Source: Myoxocephalus aenaeus
Taxonomy: Eukaryota > Chordata > Actinopteri > Perciformes > Cottidae
DNA: 64,000 bases
Assembly: GCA_038501785.1 (NCBI GenBank)
Contig: JBAMJR010000240.1
Coordinates: 422,001-486,000, forward strand
Direction of reading: 5' to 3'
The position numbers and the translations under genes are program-made. The notes under the pieces were generated by a model, which was not told where the DNA came from, did no database searches, and saw only the letters and a program-made list of their open reading frames with translations. Below, in pieces: positions 11,304 through 24,993 of this stretch (position 1 is its first letter; each line of letters starts with the position of its first letter).

Positions 11304-13065
11304 GTAAGTAACTAGCTAGTTAACATGTCGTACTAACGTTGGCTCAAGGAGACAAACACTTTGACAACTGGGAACTACGCTCGCTGGTTAGCAACACAAG
11401 TTGCCTCCTTTTTCAACTGACAACTGACACTCGGCTCACGATTTACTGGGTTAGTGAGATAAAGGTGTGTAACTGTTACGTTAATTATGATTATGATCAT
11501 CAGCCCTGATGTTGGGGTCCTATTTTGTAAAGTGATTGACGTGAATTGTTGTTAGTTACCTTGTGGTTTTGCTGGACTATTGGTAAATGTATCGTTAGCA
11601 TCGATCTGCCAGTTTATAATCTAACTGGTTTAACTAAATGTTAAACCAGTTCATTTTGTAAATGCGCAACATTTGTCGTAATCACAGCATCATTTTGTGT
11701 CGCTTTATGTTAAGATAACATATTTTCACCCCTCCTATTGCGACTGAACACGTCCTTGTTTTCATTTTGTGATGGCCCAGTGGAGGTAAATAATTGCCAC
11801 TAACGGTTTGTGTGAAGATCTACCACATTGGAAGGAATTGAGGTTGTTATTGAGGCCACAAAGGGCCACAAGCACACATGACGTTACACCGTTTTATTCC
11901 CAGATGTTGTGACTATGACATGGATAGTCTATTAATTCCTGTCAATGTGCATAGCAGAGTCTTGTGTTACTAAAAAGTAAAGTTCCCACGTGCTCTGTAT
12001 TCCCATTCTGTGCTAGTGAAACCCCAGTATAGGAATGAACTTGTTTTATTGCCTGGTCGTGGGTAGTTTTATTGGGTTGTTGGTGTGTGTGTGTATGTGG
12101 CTGTGTGCTTGGGTTTGTGTGACGGTGTGTTCCAGAAATGGCAGCATCATCAGTGGCATGTTTGTGTTGGCACCTTGATGTGAAATCCTGCACTAGCCTT
12201 GCTGTTTTAGCCTGGGACCCCTGTTGGCCTGTGCAAAGGCATTCATCTATACCATTTATGTCGTGTCTGTTGATCGAATCACTTACAGATACAGACGGTG
12301 TTAATTGGTCGAGCTCGAAATAACTCAAAGATGAATTTGTCTAGTGCCAAGAGGAGGGGGGATGGATGAGTTGTGTGCATGTGTCTGAACAGAAAGAAAA
12401 GAAAAGAGTTGGAGATACATTTTCTGATAACACAGTTATCTATTTTAGAGGTGGCCAGCATACATACTCTCTGTTTACACTGATGTCCAAAGAATGCAAT
12501 CTAGGATAATCCATTGCACAACATTTGTGATTAAGAGAAACACACATCTTGTTCGTGACTCTTATCAGTGATGTCAGCTGGACAGTAGACTATTGACCAA
12601 GACTCAAACGGGTTCGCTGAGCCACCTGGACACATTTTATTGTCTGTTGTAATATTCAAACACATTGCATGTGTTGCCCCCAGTTTGTCCTATAGGAATT
12701 CAAATGGCCTTTTAAAGCATTTAAAACATGGTAAATATTGAACCCCATGCAATCGCATGCCATTCCTCCCTCCACCTGTCACTATATCCCACTGTTGGAG
12801 TCAAATTGAAGGCCGTCGTGGTTTCTGTGTAGAGCGAGCAGGTACATACGCATGCTCTTCTTGTTACAGAGAAGCCACTCGTAGTCTAGTATAACATGAC
12901 ACATTTCCTCTTTGGCTATAGTCTGATAGACTCCTGACTGGTCAAATAACGACCGCAGCTTCCCCGGCGTCACAGTACTGAAGATGACTGAATTTGTCTG
13001 TTCAAAGAGCACTTGTTTTGGGAAATTGACTGCTTCTGATGCAACTTCAATGATGAGTCATCAAC

Positions 13066-13092
13066 GGGGGGGGGGGGGGGGGGGGGGGGGGG
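13066..13092. repeat. Poly(G) tract, 27 bases
   Basis: Homopolymer of 27 G on the plus strand in ppm1b intron 1. The length may be imprecise in the assembly, as such runs are hard to sequence. Confidence 0.9.
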
Positions 13093-14893
13093 TACTGAAA
13101 TATATATTTTTGTAAGAAGAGAGCCCTTATTGAGTAGTACAACTGATTCCATTTTAGTTGCATTTTCTCTTTCAAATGTGGCTGTGGCTCATGGAAATGT
13201 GCTCATAAGCAGCGTCAGGTGCAGCGTACATGCCTTAAGCCCCAAAGGTTTTTAGCGAAGCCTAATTTTGAAAAAAGGTTTCTATCACTGAAGCGCTCCT
13301 CATTGCCAATTGACTTACTGAATCCCAGCAGTAGTCAATAGTTTAGTAGTCAACGTCTTACTTGAAGAGTCCCCTGCATCTCTGTATTTGTGGTAAACCT
13401 GTTCAAGTAACAGTCCAAGATATACATCTGAGAATTTGTCAGTGTCATGGGCGAACCAACCACTTTGGAATACAATGTATTCCAAAGAAGATCGCCATCA
13501 GCTAAAGGTACTCCTACCTGGGCTGTGTGTTTTCAAATTATTCACTTATTTGCTGTTTGTCACTATGTAGGACATAATTTGAATAGAACAATGAAGTTTG
13601 TCAGATCAGGAAACCAATATTCGGACACTACTCAGGCATTTCTTTCATCCAGCATTCTCGTTTCTGTCCATGATGGTAGTTAGCACTTGAGTTTGCAATA
13701 TACAACAAGTCTAACCATATATGCAGGTAACAGTACTACACATACTCATAAAGAGCTCAAGTTGCATTTATTGCCAATCAGCCGTACGTGCTGCTGTACC
13801 CCAAAATGAGCCGTTTGACTACAGTTCCAATTTTACTTTTAGGATGAGGCAGGAGGTCCTTTATATGTCCCCTTCTCACTCTTTTTTCTTTTTCTTTTGG
13901 GAACCACATGAAAAAACATCATGTATGCGTTGATTATTAAGAATTTCACTCAGCCGCTCTATCCATAGGACTCCAGCCCCTGTTTTCTCCTACACCACCA
14001 TGCTACATTTCCCATCCGCCCGTTCACAAGGTGACTCATTGTACTGATCATATTGTGTTAATTTAAAGATCATTTGGCACATGATACCTGAATTTAATAA
14101 TGTTGTGCCTAGACAAAAGTATGGCTATACCACACTGATATAAATATATGCGGTGGTTGTGGCATTCTACAGAACTGAATGCTTCCATTCACATGATGGG
14201 TATCAAATAAAGTAGAAAATAAAAGGTATCAAACAAAGTACTCTATTGGTATCGGTAACACTTTAAGGGTGCTGGTATTGGTACTGACACCGTGATTTTA
14301 TAAACGATACCAAGCCCTAACTGCATGTCAGCAAAAAAAAAGAAGAGAGAGCAAGAGCTGTTTTGTTATTGGTAGTCCACTCCTGTGTTTGACAGGCTAA
14401 TCTGGCCCTGCGTGGATCCCATCAGCAGCTGACTGTTAAATTGAGTTAGTGAGTTAAAGCTACCCTGCTTGTCTGAAGTCTGAGACCTGTGGGCCTGTCT
14501 GTTTGCCAGCTTCCTACCTGGACTCTCAAACAGAATCAGCCTCTTACTTCATCTTGCCAAGAGAGTGCAATGCGAGAGAATCAACTGCGCGGTGTCACTA
14601 AATCAGAGCCAGGTCAGTTTCGCTGCCTTTGTTGAGAGTGAGACAATCGCACTGAAATGCATAGGCTTTCCATAAATGGCCACATGAAGACACACACAGA
14701 CACACACAGACAGTCATGGTTGTACACTTCTCTTGTTGCATACTGCAACCACCAACACCTACTGCGTATGTTGCTATGGCAACTACTCAGCTGCCACTCC
14801 AAGCTGTGTAACCATGGAGACATCAAACTGGGTGACGTCACTCCCATGAGTTCTCTGTGCGTACATCAGTCGTTCCACGTTATGTATGCTGCA

Positions 14894-15046
<153 letters not shown>

Positions 15047-17281
15047 CAGGACCAAGATATGGAAAACGCATTGTGTCGATGATGACATCATCGGCCTGAA
15101 CATAAAAGGGCCCTTGCCTCGGTAAAGTGTGCTTGTGATGACTGCTCTTGTGAAACACCGATTGGGGTTTCATTCATAACAGCTGCGTACACTCAAAACG
15201 GGGCATGAAGGAGCCTGCACTTCCTACGCAATGTTGTAGTCTTTAAGAACAAACGTCACGGAAGAACGTGCACGTTATGGGGAAAATGGTAACGCCAGCA
15301 GTGAGGTGGTGACTTGAGGCCAGTAGAAATACATTGCGAGAGGAATCCTTATACTTGTAACTCATTTCACACATTTAATTTCACCTCATGCCCATGTTAC
15401 TTATAGATCTGTTGAATGATTTCAGGCATTCCAACATTTAAACCAGCAGTGTTGGCACTGCATGAGGTTCGGCGTCGCATTTTGAAGCACTATCCATTTA
15501 GAGTTGCTGAAAATTTGAGTTTTGTGTTGTTTATATCGTGCCTTTTACTTTCTGTTGGCTTCGCTGAAGTTTCTTGCCGCATTTTTATCATTTACGATCG
15601 AGCGGACAGCAATATCTATCAGCATTTTTATTCTGTCTAAATCGCTTGATCGGTGGTCTGTATGAAAGCCGATCAGACAACGCATCGATTATCAATTGAA
15701 ACATTTGTAATGCTCATTTATCTGCTTTGTCGCCTGCTCTTTAATTTGCTCTAAGAGCGACACACACACACACACACGCACACACGCTCCGCGTCGCTGG
15801 ACTCGGTGTGTGTGTGTGCTTGTCCAGCTGTTTCACACACACACATCGGGCCTGGCGTCCTGTTTGAACAGGTTATATTTAATTAACACGTAGACTGTAA
15901 ACTTAATTATAGGCCGACATCAATAACCTGTTAAAAAAAGAAAGAAAGAAGATCTTTGTGGTTGACCGATTAACGGTTAACCGTTGACATCTCTACAGGA
16001 TGCGTGTTAAAGTCAGTGACGCACATAAACTGTCGGTGTAGAAAGCTTCCTCAGTTATGAATAGATGTTTTATCTGTATGGTCAGAGATGTAAGACTAAA
16101 AATGCTCATGTCATTATTCGTAAGTAGCATTTATTGATTTCTTTAGGTATTTAGGTCCAAGTTAAGAGTACAACTTCCGAGGCTTAGAGGCCATTAAGTA
16201 CTGTGACAATCAATAAGACTGTATACGTTCATGTTCTCGCATTACATAACCAATTAACATGGCTGGATACAGAATTATTCTGTCCTATCGAGCAGCCTGA
16301 TGCTGTTCATTAAGCTAATGCAGGTGCGCCTACAGACTGATAACACATCCTGTGGATCCACTCCGTAGAGTTTGTTAATGCTGTTAGTAGCTAGCTCTGG
16401 CTGGCCAAAGAAGCTTTTAAGCTGGCTCCTCAGTCTCTTAAAGCATAAACCAAAGTGGCCGTGCTATTTCTGGATATTACTGGTCACTGTTTGGTTCAAT
16501 TATTATTTTTCGGTAAACAGTACAAGAAAAACACACGCATGCTTGAAAGCTTTAAGCAGTCCAAGTCTTTAACAATTTGCAGGGTTCACATTTTCAGGCC
16601 CTTGAAGATGTAGTTATGCCTAGGTTATGTTCACAACCTGATTCTACCACGTAAAAGTGTAACCTCGCCTGTATAAATAATCACATTCTATATTTGCTGG
16701 TGCTCTTTTGCTGTTTCTTCTATTCACCTTATTGAACACAGCTAAGTAGGCAGGTATTCTTTCTGTAACAGTGTTTTACGTAGCCGAATATTTGAGAGAA
16801 TATATAACAGTAGGTATTACGGTAGTATTACTAGTGCAGTACCTGTTTGTATTGAAGTGGGTCAGTACACACAGTATCAGCACTTCTACATTTTACTCTT
16901 TGTAATACGGGGACTTTCTGTTGAGCACAAGGGGTGCTTTCATTCATCAATAAAATGTTAACATTGGGTTTTGTTAAACATATTTAGTGTGGCTTAAATC
17001 ATCCCAGAAACGTTTGAGCACATCTCTGGTAAGACACAAGATTTAAAGTGGTTGTGTGATTCTTTGTGGAGAAACTCAGTGTTACAGATCTGTCGCTTAA
17101 GTCAACTAATCGATTAGTCGACAAAATGTTATGATTGTTAACATTTTGAACTCTGTATTGTAATCTGAGTTCCGAGTGCAGGCCCGCAGTCACTCAACTG
17201 TTGAACTCAAATTCAGTGTCTGTCCTTTTCTTTCTGTCCCGTGTCTGTCTGTTCTTTTCTCTTTCTCTCTAGGGCAGAGCC

Positions 17282-20200
17282 ATGGGCGCCTTCCTGGACA
17301 AGCCCAGGACGGAGAAGCACAACTTGCATGCTGAGGGCAACGGCCTGCGCTACGGGCTGAGCTCCATGCAGGGCTGGCGGGTGGAGATGGAGGACGCTCA
17401 CACAGCTGTGTTGGGACTTCCGGGTCCCGGTATGACCGACTGGTCTTTCTTTGCTGTGTACGACGGTCACGCCGGCTCAAGGGTTGCCAACTACTGCTCT
17501 AAGCACCTTCTGGAACACATCATTATGTGCCCTGCTAGCTTAGGGGCCGGAGGGACCCAAGGCTCCCAGGCCAGTTCAGACAGCTCCGCCTGTGACTCCC
17601 CAACACTGGTTCCTCCAACAGTGGAGACTGTGAAATCTGGGATCCGGACAGGCTTCCTGAAGATTGATGAGCACATGCGCAGCTTCTCTGACCTCCGTAA
17701 CGGCATGGACCGTAGTGGCTCCACGGCAGTGGGAATCCTCCTGTCGCCCGATCATTTCTTCTTCATCAACTGTGGGGATTCTCGAGCCGTTCTATTCCGC
17801 AATTCCCACGTCTGCTTCTCCACACTCGACCACAAGCCTTGCAACCCACGCGAGAGAGAGCGCATCCAGAATGCCGGCGGCTCGGTGATGATTCAGAGGG
17901 TTAACGGGTCACTGGCCGTATCGAGGGCCTTGGGGGACTTCGATTACAAGTGCGTGGATGGCAAGGGCCCCACGGAGCAGCTGGTTAGCCCCGAACCAGA
18001 AGTGTTTGAGATGGCCCGGGCCCCGGAACAGGATCAGTTCGTGGTCCTGGCGTGTGACGGCATCTGGGACGTCATGTCCAACGAGGAGCTGTGCGAGTTT
18101 GTGAAATCTAGGCTCGAGGTGTCCGACGACCTGGAGAGAGTCTGCAACGAAGTGGTGGACACCTGCCTGCACAAGGTGTGTGCAAATCTGGTTTTGAGCA
18201 TGACTTTTGTGTGTTTTTTACTGTGATTTGCTTATGGCTCATAGAAACTGAAACGTGTTGAAACTGGCACAATCAAGTCCTCCAAAACAACGAGTTTGTC
18301 ATAATCTTTTAGGGGATTATTGTGTAACCAAGAAGGTCATTTGAATTCCCTTCTCCAAATATATTTATCATTTTAAAAATGAGCTATGAACATGTTTGTC
18401 TGAGCTTAACATTGAGTTGTCCCTCAAATGGGCAAGGAGGAAAAACTGAAATTAGCGGCTTTCAGAACATGAAATAGTAAAAATGGCAACAATTCAATTA
18501 CAACGTTTTATTTATCTCTTCGGGCTTGAGACTGCTGTAGCAATCTTGCAGAATTCCCCAGTTTCCGAGCAGAGCTTTTGTCATTTTTAATTCAATTTAT
18601 TACAATACATTCAAATAGTGAGTGTTCAGATGAAGAAACTAATTGCAAATGTATATTAAAACATATTGAAATGGAGCAGGCTGCATCAACACTGCCTCGC
18701 TGTGTTTCAGTGCCGGCGAAATCATCTTCATTATTTGTTTCAGAACTATACAATAGCTCCTTCTCTTACCCACTCTTTCTCTGCTCCTCTCTCCTGCCGT
18801 CCACCTCAGGGGAGTCGGGATAACATGAGTGTTGTGTTGGTGTGTTTGCCCAACGCCCCCAAAGTGTCGGAGGAAGCTGTGAGGAAAGACGCTGAGCTTA
18901 ACAAATATCTGGAGTCTCGAGTGGAAGGTGAGTGTGGATGGATGGAGAAAAATAACCAATTTTTTACTCTATGTGCAAACATGATGGGATATTTTTTTTT
19001 CATATTAGAAATTCATCTTGATTATATTTAAAAAAAAAGAAGTAAATTTTAGTACTATAAATCTCAATTACATCCCAAAAGATGGTTTATAACGGTGTCA
19101 ATGGAAATAGGATACAAACGTTTTTCTTGTCGACACAAGATCTTTCTCCATATGAAACCTCATATCTGTATGTATGGTTTCTCCACTGACTGACCCTGCC
19201 ACCCTCTACTGTCTAACCTCCAGCCAAGTTATCTCCGGCTCACAGCAGAGGAATGACACCATCGTGACCCCCTTTTCCATTTCAGCAAGCATCTCCCGCC
19301 TTTATTCCCCGTTCGCTCCTCTCCTCAACGCATCTTTCTCTCCCCTTCCTCGCTCAAACATTCACTGTCTTGTTTGGATGGATTCCCTGGTCTCCTCCTG
19401 TATTGCTTTCTGTCCTTTTCGTTCTCATTTCATCCCCCCCAAAAAATCTCAGGAGGCATGAGGCCAAACGATAAACACAGTGTGACTTTGTTTTTAACTC
19501 TTTGCTGGTTACGCCAGCTCTCCTTTGGCTACCGTTAAACCAGGGAAAGGAACAGGGGAAAAAACAGCGGTTTCAGGATTTGACCAAACAAGAAATCTTG
19601 AATCTTTACCATTGTCTTGTTTCTCTTGTGTTCTTTCTTGATCCACAAAATGGAAAAACCTTGGTCTAATATTTGTAAGATACTCAGATATGAGATACTG
19701 GTTGTATTATTCATTGTGTATAAAACTGCAAATTCATGTTGCATGGTTTGATGGGTACTCCATAGTGGGTTTAATTTCACATTCCGGGGTAAAGTGCTAT
19801 TGTGCAAAAGTGTGTCCGGGTGTTTGGCATTAGGTACTGTCTAATACTGGAAGATAGAGAGAAAGAGAGAAGAAAAGAAGGAGGGAGAGAGAGAGGAATG
19901 CTCTGGCTGAACATTGACCTGGCTTCATGCCACTCTCAACTGAGTTGCGGGCCTCCGTCTGTCCCCATCTCCCTCCCTCTCGCTCCGTCTCAGACATGCA
20001 CTCATTCCCACAAATTCACTTGTGTGTCTTCTGTCTTCACCTCTTATCTCCTCAATTGTCGCATTTCTGGCCACCCTCCTCCGTTCTTCTCTCCCTCTCC
20101 CGTCTTTACTCGGCTGTTCTTGGCTAACACCAGCTCTGTTAATACTGACTTGTGTAAAAACACGTCTGGTGTTATTTTAGAGTTGCTGTCTCGGCCAGGG

Positions 20201-22671
20201 GAGGAGGGGTTTCCGGACCTGGTAGCAGTGATGAGGAACCTGTCCACCGACATCGGCATGCCCTCGTTGCCACCAGGGGGGGGCCTTGCCAGCAAGTAAG
20301 GGCAATCACCTTCAAAACGGGATACTCTTAGTTTAACACAGGATTTGTACGTTATTCCACGGTCATAAGCATCTGGAGTAATAATATTAACTATAAGGAG
20401 AGTCATGTAAATAAACTAGGTGGTTATCTCGTGCAGTGGTTCTCAAATGGGGGTTATGTGTACGCCTGGGGTCACGTGAAGACACTCCAGGGGGTACGTG
20501 AGATTTAAAAAATATATATATTTAAAAAGAGCATCCATTAAAAAAATCCTTTTAAAAATAGTTATTTAATAAATATTCAATAAAATATAAGTGTAAGTTC
20601 ATAAACTGAATTGTATATATTCTATATTAAATCAGACACTGATGGCACAGCGCTGTGTATTACATCTTTTTTTCAACCAAAGATGCTTCGCACTGGTGTC
20701 GGCAAAAAAATAATTCACACGGGGTACATCACTGAAAAAAGGTTGCGAACCACTGATCTAGTGTGTGTGTAGATTTTTGTATGTCATTGAGACTACATTG
20801 CACGTTTCTCCACATACGCCCTTTGTTGTTGCTTTGATGGATGGTTTGAATTGAATAGCTCAAAAGACCTAATCACACTTTTGTGCCTCTGTTCTTCCTG
20901 CAGACGCAGTGTTATTGAAGCAGTATACAACCGTCTGAACCCATACAGGGAGGAAGATGGGGTCAGTATCAATATATGTAATGATGAGCTTTGTCCTTCT
21001 TCGACGACACTCACACAGGCATCTTATGCGAAAGTCTCGAGGCCATGCAACACATCTTGAGTTCCAGTGGCCTCTGAAAACCTCCTACTCCTCTTATGTT
21101 GATTCGTCCCGTCTGTTGGACCAAGCTCATGTGATTTAGTGCATTTTCACACTCAAAACCGTAGCAGATGAAGGATTCTAATTGACGTCAGAGGTGTCTT
21201 TGAGCCCAGCACACCCTCCCTCCCATTGTGATAAACATCAGTTTCTGTCAGCCTTCGTAATGGGCTATGCATGCATGACAACTGCGCTTTGTCAAAAGTC
21301 TTCCGAGTGGAACTGAGAACTTTTGCGCTTTTACCAAATTCAGTGGCTGCGGATGAAAGCTTTTCTCCTGATTTTTATATTTTTTGAAATATTTCTAAAT
21401 GAGGCGCTCCAAGATTTCTTTGAGCAGTTAATTTGTTCGCACCCCCCCACACACCCAAACAATGACAATAACAATGCATAGGTTTTAAGCTGAATCAACT
21501 AGAATAGGAAGCGTTTATAGAAGCCTTTTTGACGTTAGTCCAAGTAAAGTCTATAGGTGTCCACTGACAACCTTAGGTTCATGTCTCAAACACTCGCATA
21601 GTGTGCCTTGTGAGGTTTGTGGCTTTCTCCGTCACGGACGACGGTGGCTGCAGTTTGAATTTCAATGCAAAGTATCAAAATGTCCAAACATACTTTTCAA
21701 ACTATTTCTGCAGGATTAGCCTTATCTTTGCTCTCTGTCCGTATGCTCAGTATGTTGCAGAGCCCCAAGTACGCAGCTTTTATGTGTCTGCTTTGTGCGT
21801 TGTTTACCTTTTTTTTTTTTTGCATGCAATTGTTTGTTGCAAACAACGATCTACAATGTCGTATAACTATAAAATGGGGAAGAAAAAAAAAAGGCATGTT
21901 TCTAATCGTATCCTAATTAAAATAAAGGCCTCCTGTAGTTCTCTATTTAGTTGAGGTAAATATATGCTGTTGCCACTATTTGAGAAGTGTTGGCACTCAG
22001 GAGTCTGTACAGAACCGGTTGTGTTGAAAGGCCTTTACACACAAAACATAGATGGCATGAAAATACTCCCCTGCGAATATTTTTGCATTGAAACTATTAA
22101 TTCAGTAAGCTACTGTCATCTATTTTATAGAGTTCCCTTTTCGACATTTTTTATTTGAGCTCCCTCTGGTAAACGGTTATGCAGTGTATATGTCAGGGGC
22201 TTTTTTGTGAAAGGTAAGAATGGAAGGAGTGGATCTGGTATCCTGTCTTTGTCAAGGTTGAAGGAGGGTAATGCAGTTTGCGGTCCTGGTTTGGACCTGA
22301 TGGGACCTGATGGGACCTGATGGGACCTGATGGGACCTGATGGGACCAGGGAGCCAGTGTGTTGTGACTTAACGGCCGTTCCGTGTAACATGATTGGTTG
22401 ACGTCTTTCTTTGTGTTGAGAAAGCTCCGAAAAATCGGCTGCTTTTTTGTTGCGTGTCAACAACAGTTCAAATAATTAATCGCATGGATTAAAAACTATA
22501 TTCCTGAGCTGTGTAAAGGCCTTAAGGACGTAGTCCTGCACACAGATGTGGAAATACACTCTGGCATTCTGCAGAGATCAGAGGTTTACTGAAACATGCC
22601 GTTTCTCACACAATGGCTTGAAAACCGGGAGTCGAATGTGTGACCCTGTCACTCGTTGTTGTTGCAGTGGA

Positions 22672-22702
<31 letters not shown>

Positions 22703-22989
22703 GCGTGTGTGCGCGTATGTTTTTAAATGACCAGATGTGTCTGTGAGGGGAATGACCCAATGAGATGCCACTTTGATCATCGTTAGCTTTTTCCATTTGT
22801 TTATTAGCCGTTATGTCTGTTGTGTTCTTGTGTGTCTGTTGATGTGTCTGCTAGTGATGGAGTCCTGAGGCGTGTGCGTGTGTGGTCTGCTGTTTGGTGG
22901 ATCATGGTGAGGTGAGGTGATGTTCACCTTGTTGTGTTGTCGTTGTGTGTCTGTAAAGACTTAGAGGTACTGTGATTGTTTGCCTTATG

Positions 22990-23064
<75 letters not shown>

Positions 23065-23920
23065 ACACACTCCATTGATTGATTGAAGGATTTCATCTAC
23101 TCTGCTTAAAGCTGCCTTTTGTAGAGCTCTTTTTGTGGTTCTTCCCAAATTATTATTGTGATTGAAGTTTTCATTAGTAAAAAAAAGTCCTGGTGGAATC
23201 TGTGATGCTAGTCACATTTTTCTTATTATAATTATTATGTTATACATATAGTAGCTTTCAGTTAATTTTGATCTAAATTGCAGCAATCTTAAAGGAACGC
23301 TGTTAATAACACTTATTCATTTTCCAACAAACTTATTCAATTAAAGGTGCTATCAGGCAAATATGGCTTTTTAATCTTTTGACTGCTTTGAGAAGCAACA
23401 ATATCAATGACTTTCGATATTTATTAGATTCATGTTCTCAATTCACATATTAGATTTCACCGCTTAGCTAATTTTTCTAGCACTTTAGTGTATTTAGTGT
23501 GTATATATCCATCATTTTGAAATTTTGCAGGTATCCATGTCTACACTGAATGAATTGGGTCACAAGGAGCTCCAACTATCCGTAAAACCTAAAGTTAGAA
23601 TGACTCCCAGGTAAAGTGCAGACGGTAACAGTTTTATCACCAATTAATTTGAGTCTTTATAAACTGACAAAACAATCTCAGGTAGCAAATTTTAGCATCA
23701 GCATAGTAGTTCATCAAACTTTAACACACACTTGATGTCTATAAAATACATCCACCATTTAGGAAATACTTACTGATGGCACACAACAATAACAACATTT
23801 TAATTAATTATTATTATTATTATTATTTTCATAAAAATGAGCTTAGCTTCTTCCCTCCCCCTTTCTTTAGACACTATTTTATCACAGCAGTACAAGCAGT
23901 AGAATTGTTCCACTCTTTAA

Positions 23921-23994
<74 letters not shown>

Positions 23995-24154
23995 GCTCAC
24001 CCGCTCTCTCACACACACACACACATTGATAAGGGATGTATCGATTTGTCTAACTGTGTGTTCACCCTCTGATTAACGCAGCCCTCCTGTTTCATTTGGT
24101 AAGTGATCACATATATAACTGTTACACCCCTCCCCCCTTCTTCCAACCCCTCAT

Positions 24155-24244
<90 letters not shown>

Positions 24245-24604
24245 CCACATCAATTCTTACAGGCATGTAAGTGGTGACCTGCTACACATGTTCCCCCTGT
24301 CACTCCATCAGTCTCTACGTCCTGGTTTGATCTACTCTTTGGCATGTGGAGCTCCATGACTTTAAGGTGTGTGTTTGTGTTTGTGTGCGTGGACGTCTGT
24401 GTGCAGACATGACAGTCCAGGTTTGATGAGGTTGAATGGTCGTCGTCTTCTGGTCCTGTCCGTCCCCCTCTCACGTCACACGCCCTACACGCATGCATCT
24501 CTGTCCCACTCGGTCTCTCCACAACTGCACGCACGTGTCTGGCAGTCTTCGTTTCTGTGTCGCTCCCGCAATAAGACGAAAGGCCTTGGATTTGTTGTGT
24601 TGGC

Positions 24605-24650
<46 letters not shown>

Positions 24651-24993
24651 AGAAAGAACCCACACACTTGCAGTGAAAGTGTTCCCTGGCTCACACTGCT
24701 TTTCAACTTTGTTCAATTATTTTTGTTGGTGTGTTGTTTGAAGGAAAACCTGTCCTTGAAGTCCAGGTTGGGGGAACGAAATCAAGTGAATGTGACTAAT
24801 GATTGTTTTCTACATTTGATAACGGGTGTGCCGTCTTTTTTTTCTTCTCCTTCTGCTCTCCCTCCTTCCTCCATCCCTCCTTTCCTTCCGTATTCTACTG
24901 TCCTCTTCCCCATCCCTCCTCCCCATCCCTCCTCCCCTTCCCTCTGTGGCTTCCCTCTTGCAGAGCGGAGCCGAGTTGGAGTACCACTGGTAG
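17282..24993 (+). CDS. ppm1b: Protein phosphatase, Mg2+/Mn2+ dependent 1B (PP2C beta), short C-terminal form
   Basis: Coding exons: 17282-18175 (acceptor at 17272), 18810-18927, 20181-20295, 20904-20961, 24964-24993. The frame stays open across all junctions, for 404 residues. PPM1B is a monomeric, metal-dependent Ser/Thr phosphatase that acts on kinases such as TAK1 and IKK-beta. Visible features: Gly2 (N-myristoylation in this family), VEMEDAH with Asp38, VYDGHAG with Asp61 and His63, SGSTAV at about 145, CGDSRA at 164-169, LACDG with Asp259, and RDN with Asp302. The insert after residue 82 is rich in Ser, Gly and Pro and is longer than in the human protein. The last exon adds only nine residues (SGAELEYHW), like the short human isoform ending GAGDLEDPW. 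No exon for the longer C-terminus was found. The call is secure; which fish paralogue it is remains open. Confidence 0.95.
20434..20755. mobile_element. hAT-type MITE in ppm1b intron 4
   Basis: It starts CAGTGGTTCTCAA and ends TTGCGAACCACTG, 13-bp terminal inverted repeats with one mismatch. It is flanked by an 8-bp duplication with one mismatch (ATCTCGTG at 20426-20433, ATCTAGTG at 20756-20763). The CAGTGGTTCTCAA end followed by 'GGGGGT..CGCCTGGGG' is known from non-autonomous hAT (Charlie-like) elements in vertebrates, which make 8-bp duplications. At 322 bp with no coding capacity it is non-autonomous. Confidence 0.85.
22292..22347. repeat. Minisatellite, 10-bp unit x 5.6
   Basis: Perfect head-to-tail copies of GGACCTGATG. 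The unit is not a multiple of three, so it does not encode a repeated peptide in a single frame. Confidence 0.95.
22991..23070. repeat. (AC)n microsatellite
   Basis: AC array of about 40 units with one TC interruption near its end. A shorter GT array lies at 22673-22717. Confidence 0.95.
23924..23992. repeat. (CA)n microsatellite
   Basis: Uninterrupted CA array of about 34 units, followed by a second short one at 24010-24025. Confidence 0.95.
24156..24243. repeat. (CA)n microsatellite, 44 units
   Basis: Uninterrupted CA array, the second long one within 250 bp. Confidence 0.95.
24607..24649. repeat. (TTA)n microsatellite, 14 units
   Basis: Trinucleotide array about 310 bp before the last ppm1b exon. 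It produces poly-Ile, poly-Tyr and poly-Asn frames that are not genes. Confidence 0.95.

Larger units (their letters stand above)
20962..24963 (+). other. ppm1b: ppm1b intron 5
   Basis: About 4 kb between the GTCAGT donor at 20962 and the pyrimidine-rich acceptor ending at 24963. It contains a 10-bp minisatellite, three long CA arrays and ATT arrays. I looked for the alternative C-terminal exon of long PPM1B isoforms (NHRGNYRQLLEEM-like) and did not see it. Reading through the donor would add 33 codons ending at 21060, which is probably just intron. Confidence 0.6.

Noticed and set aside
13462..13486. Perfect inverted repeat CTTTGGAATAC..GTATTCCAAAG
   Set aside because: An isolated short palindrome with a 3-base loop in an intron; no flanking structure suggests an RNA gene or element.
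15963..15990. Palindromic AACGGTTAACCGTT and the similar CTAATCGATTAG at 17101-17122
   Set aside because: They look like remnants of dispersed 'CGATTAA' repeats in fish; too short to define.
20851..21060. Possible alternative ppm1b C-terminus by read-through of exon 5
   Set aside because: A GTCAGT donor is present and the extra 33 codons have no similarity to PPM1B. A better terminal exon exists at 24964.
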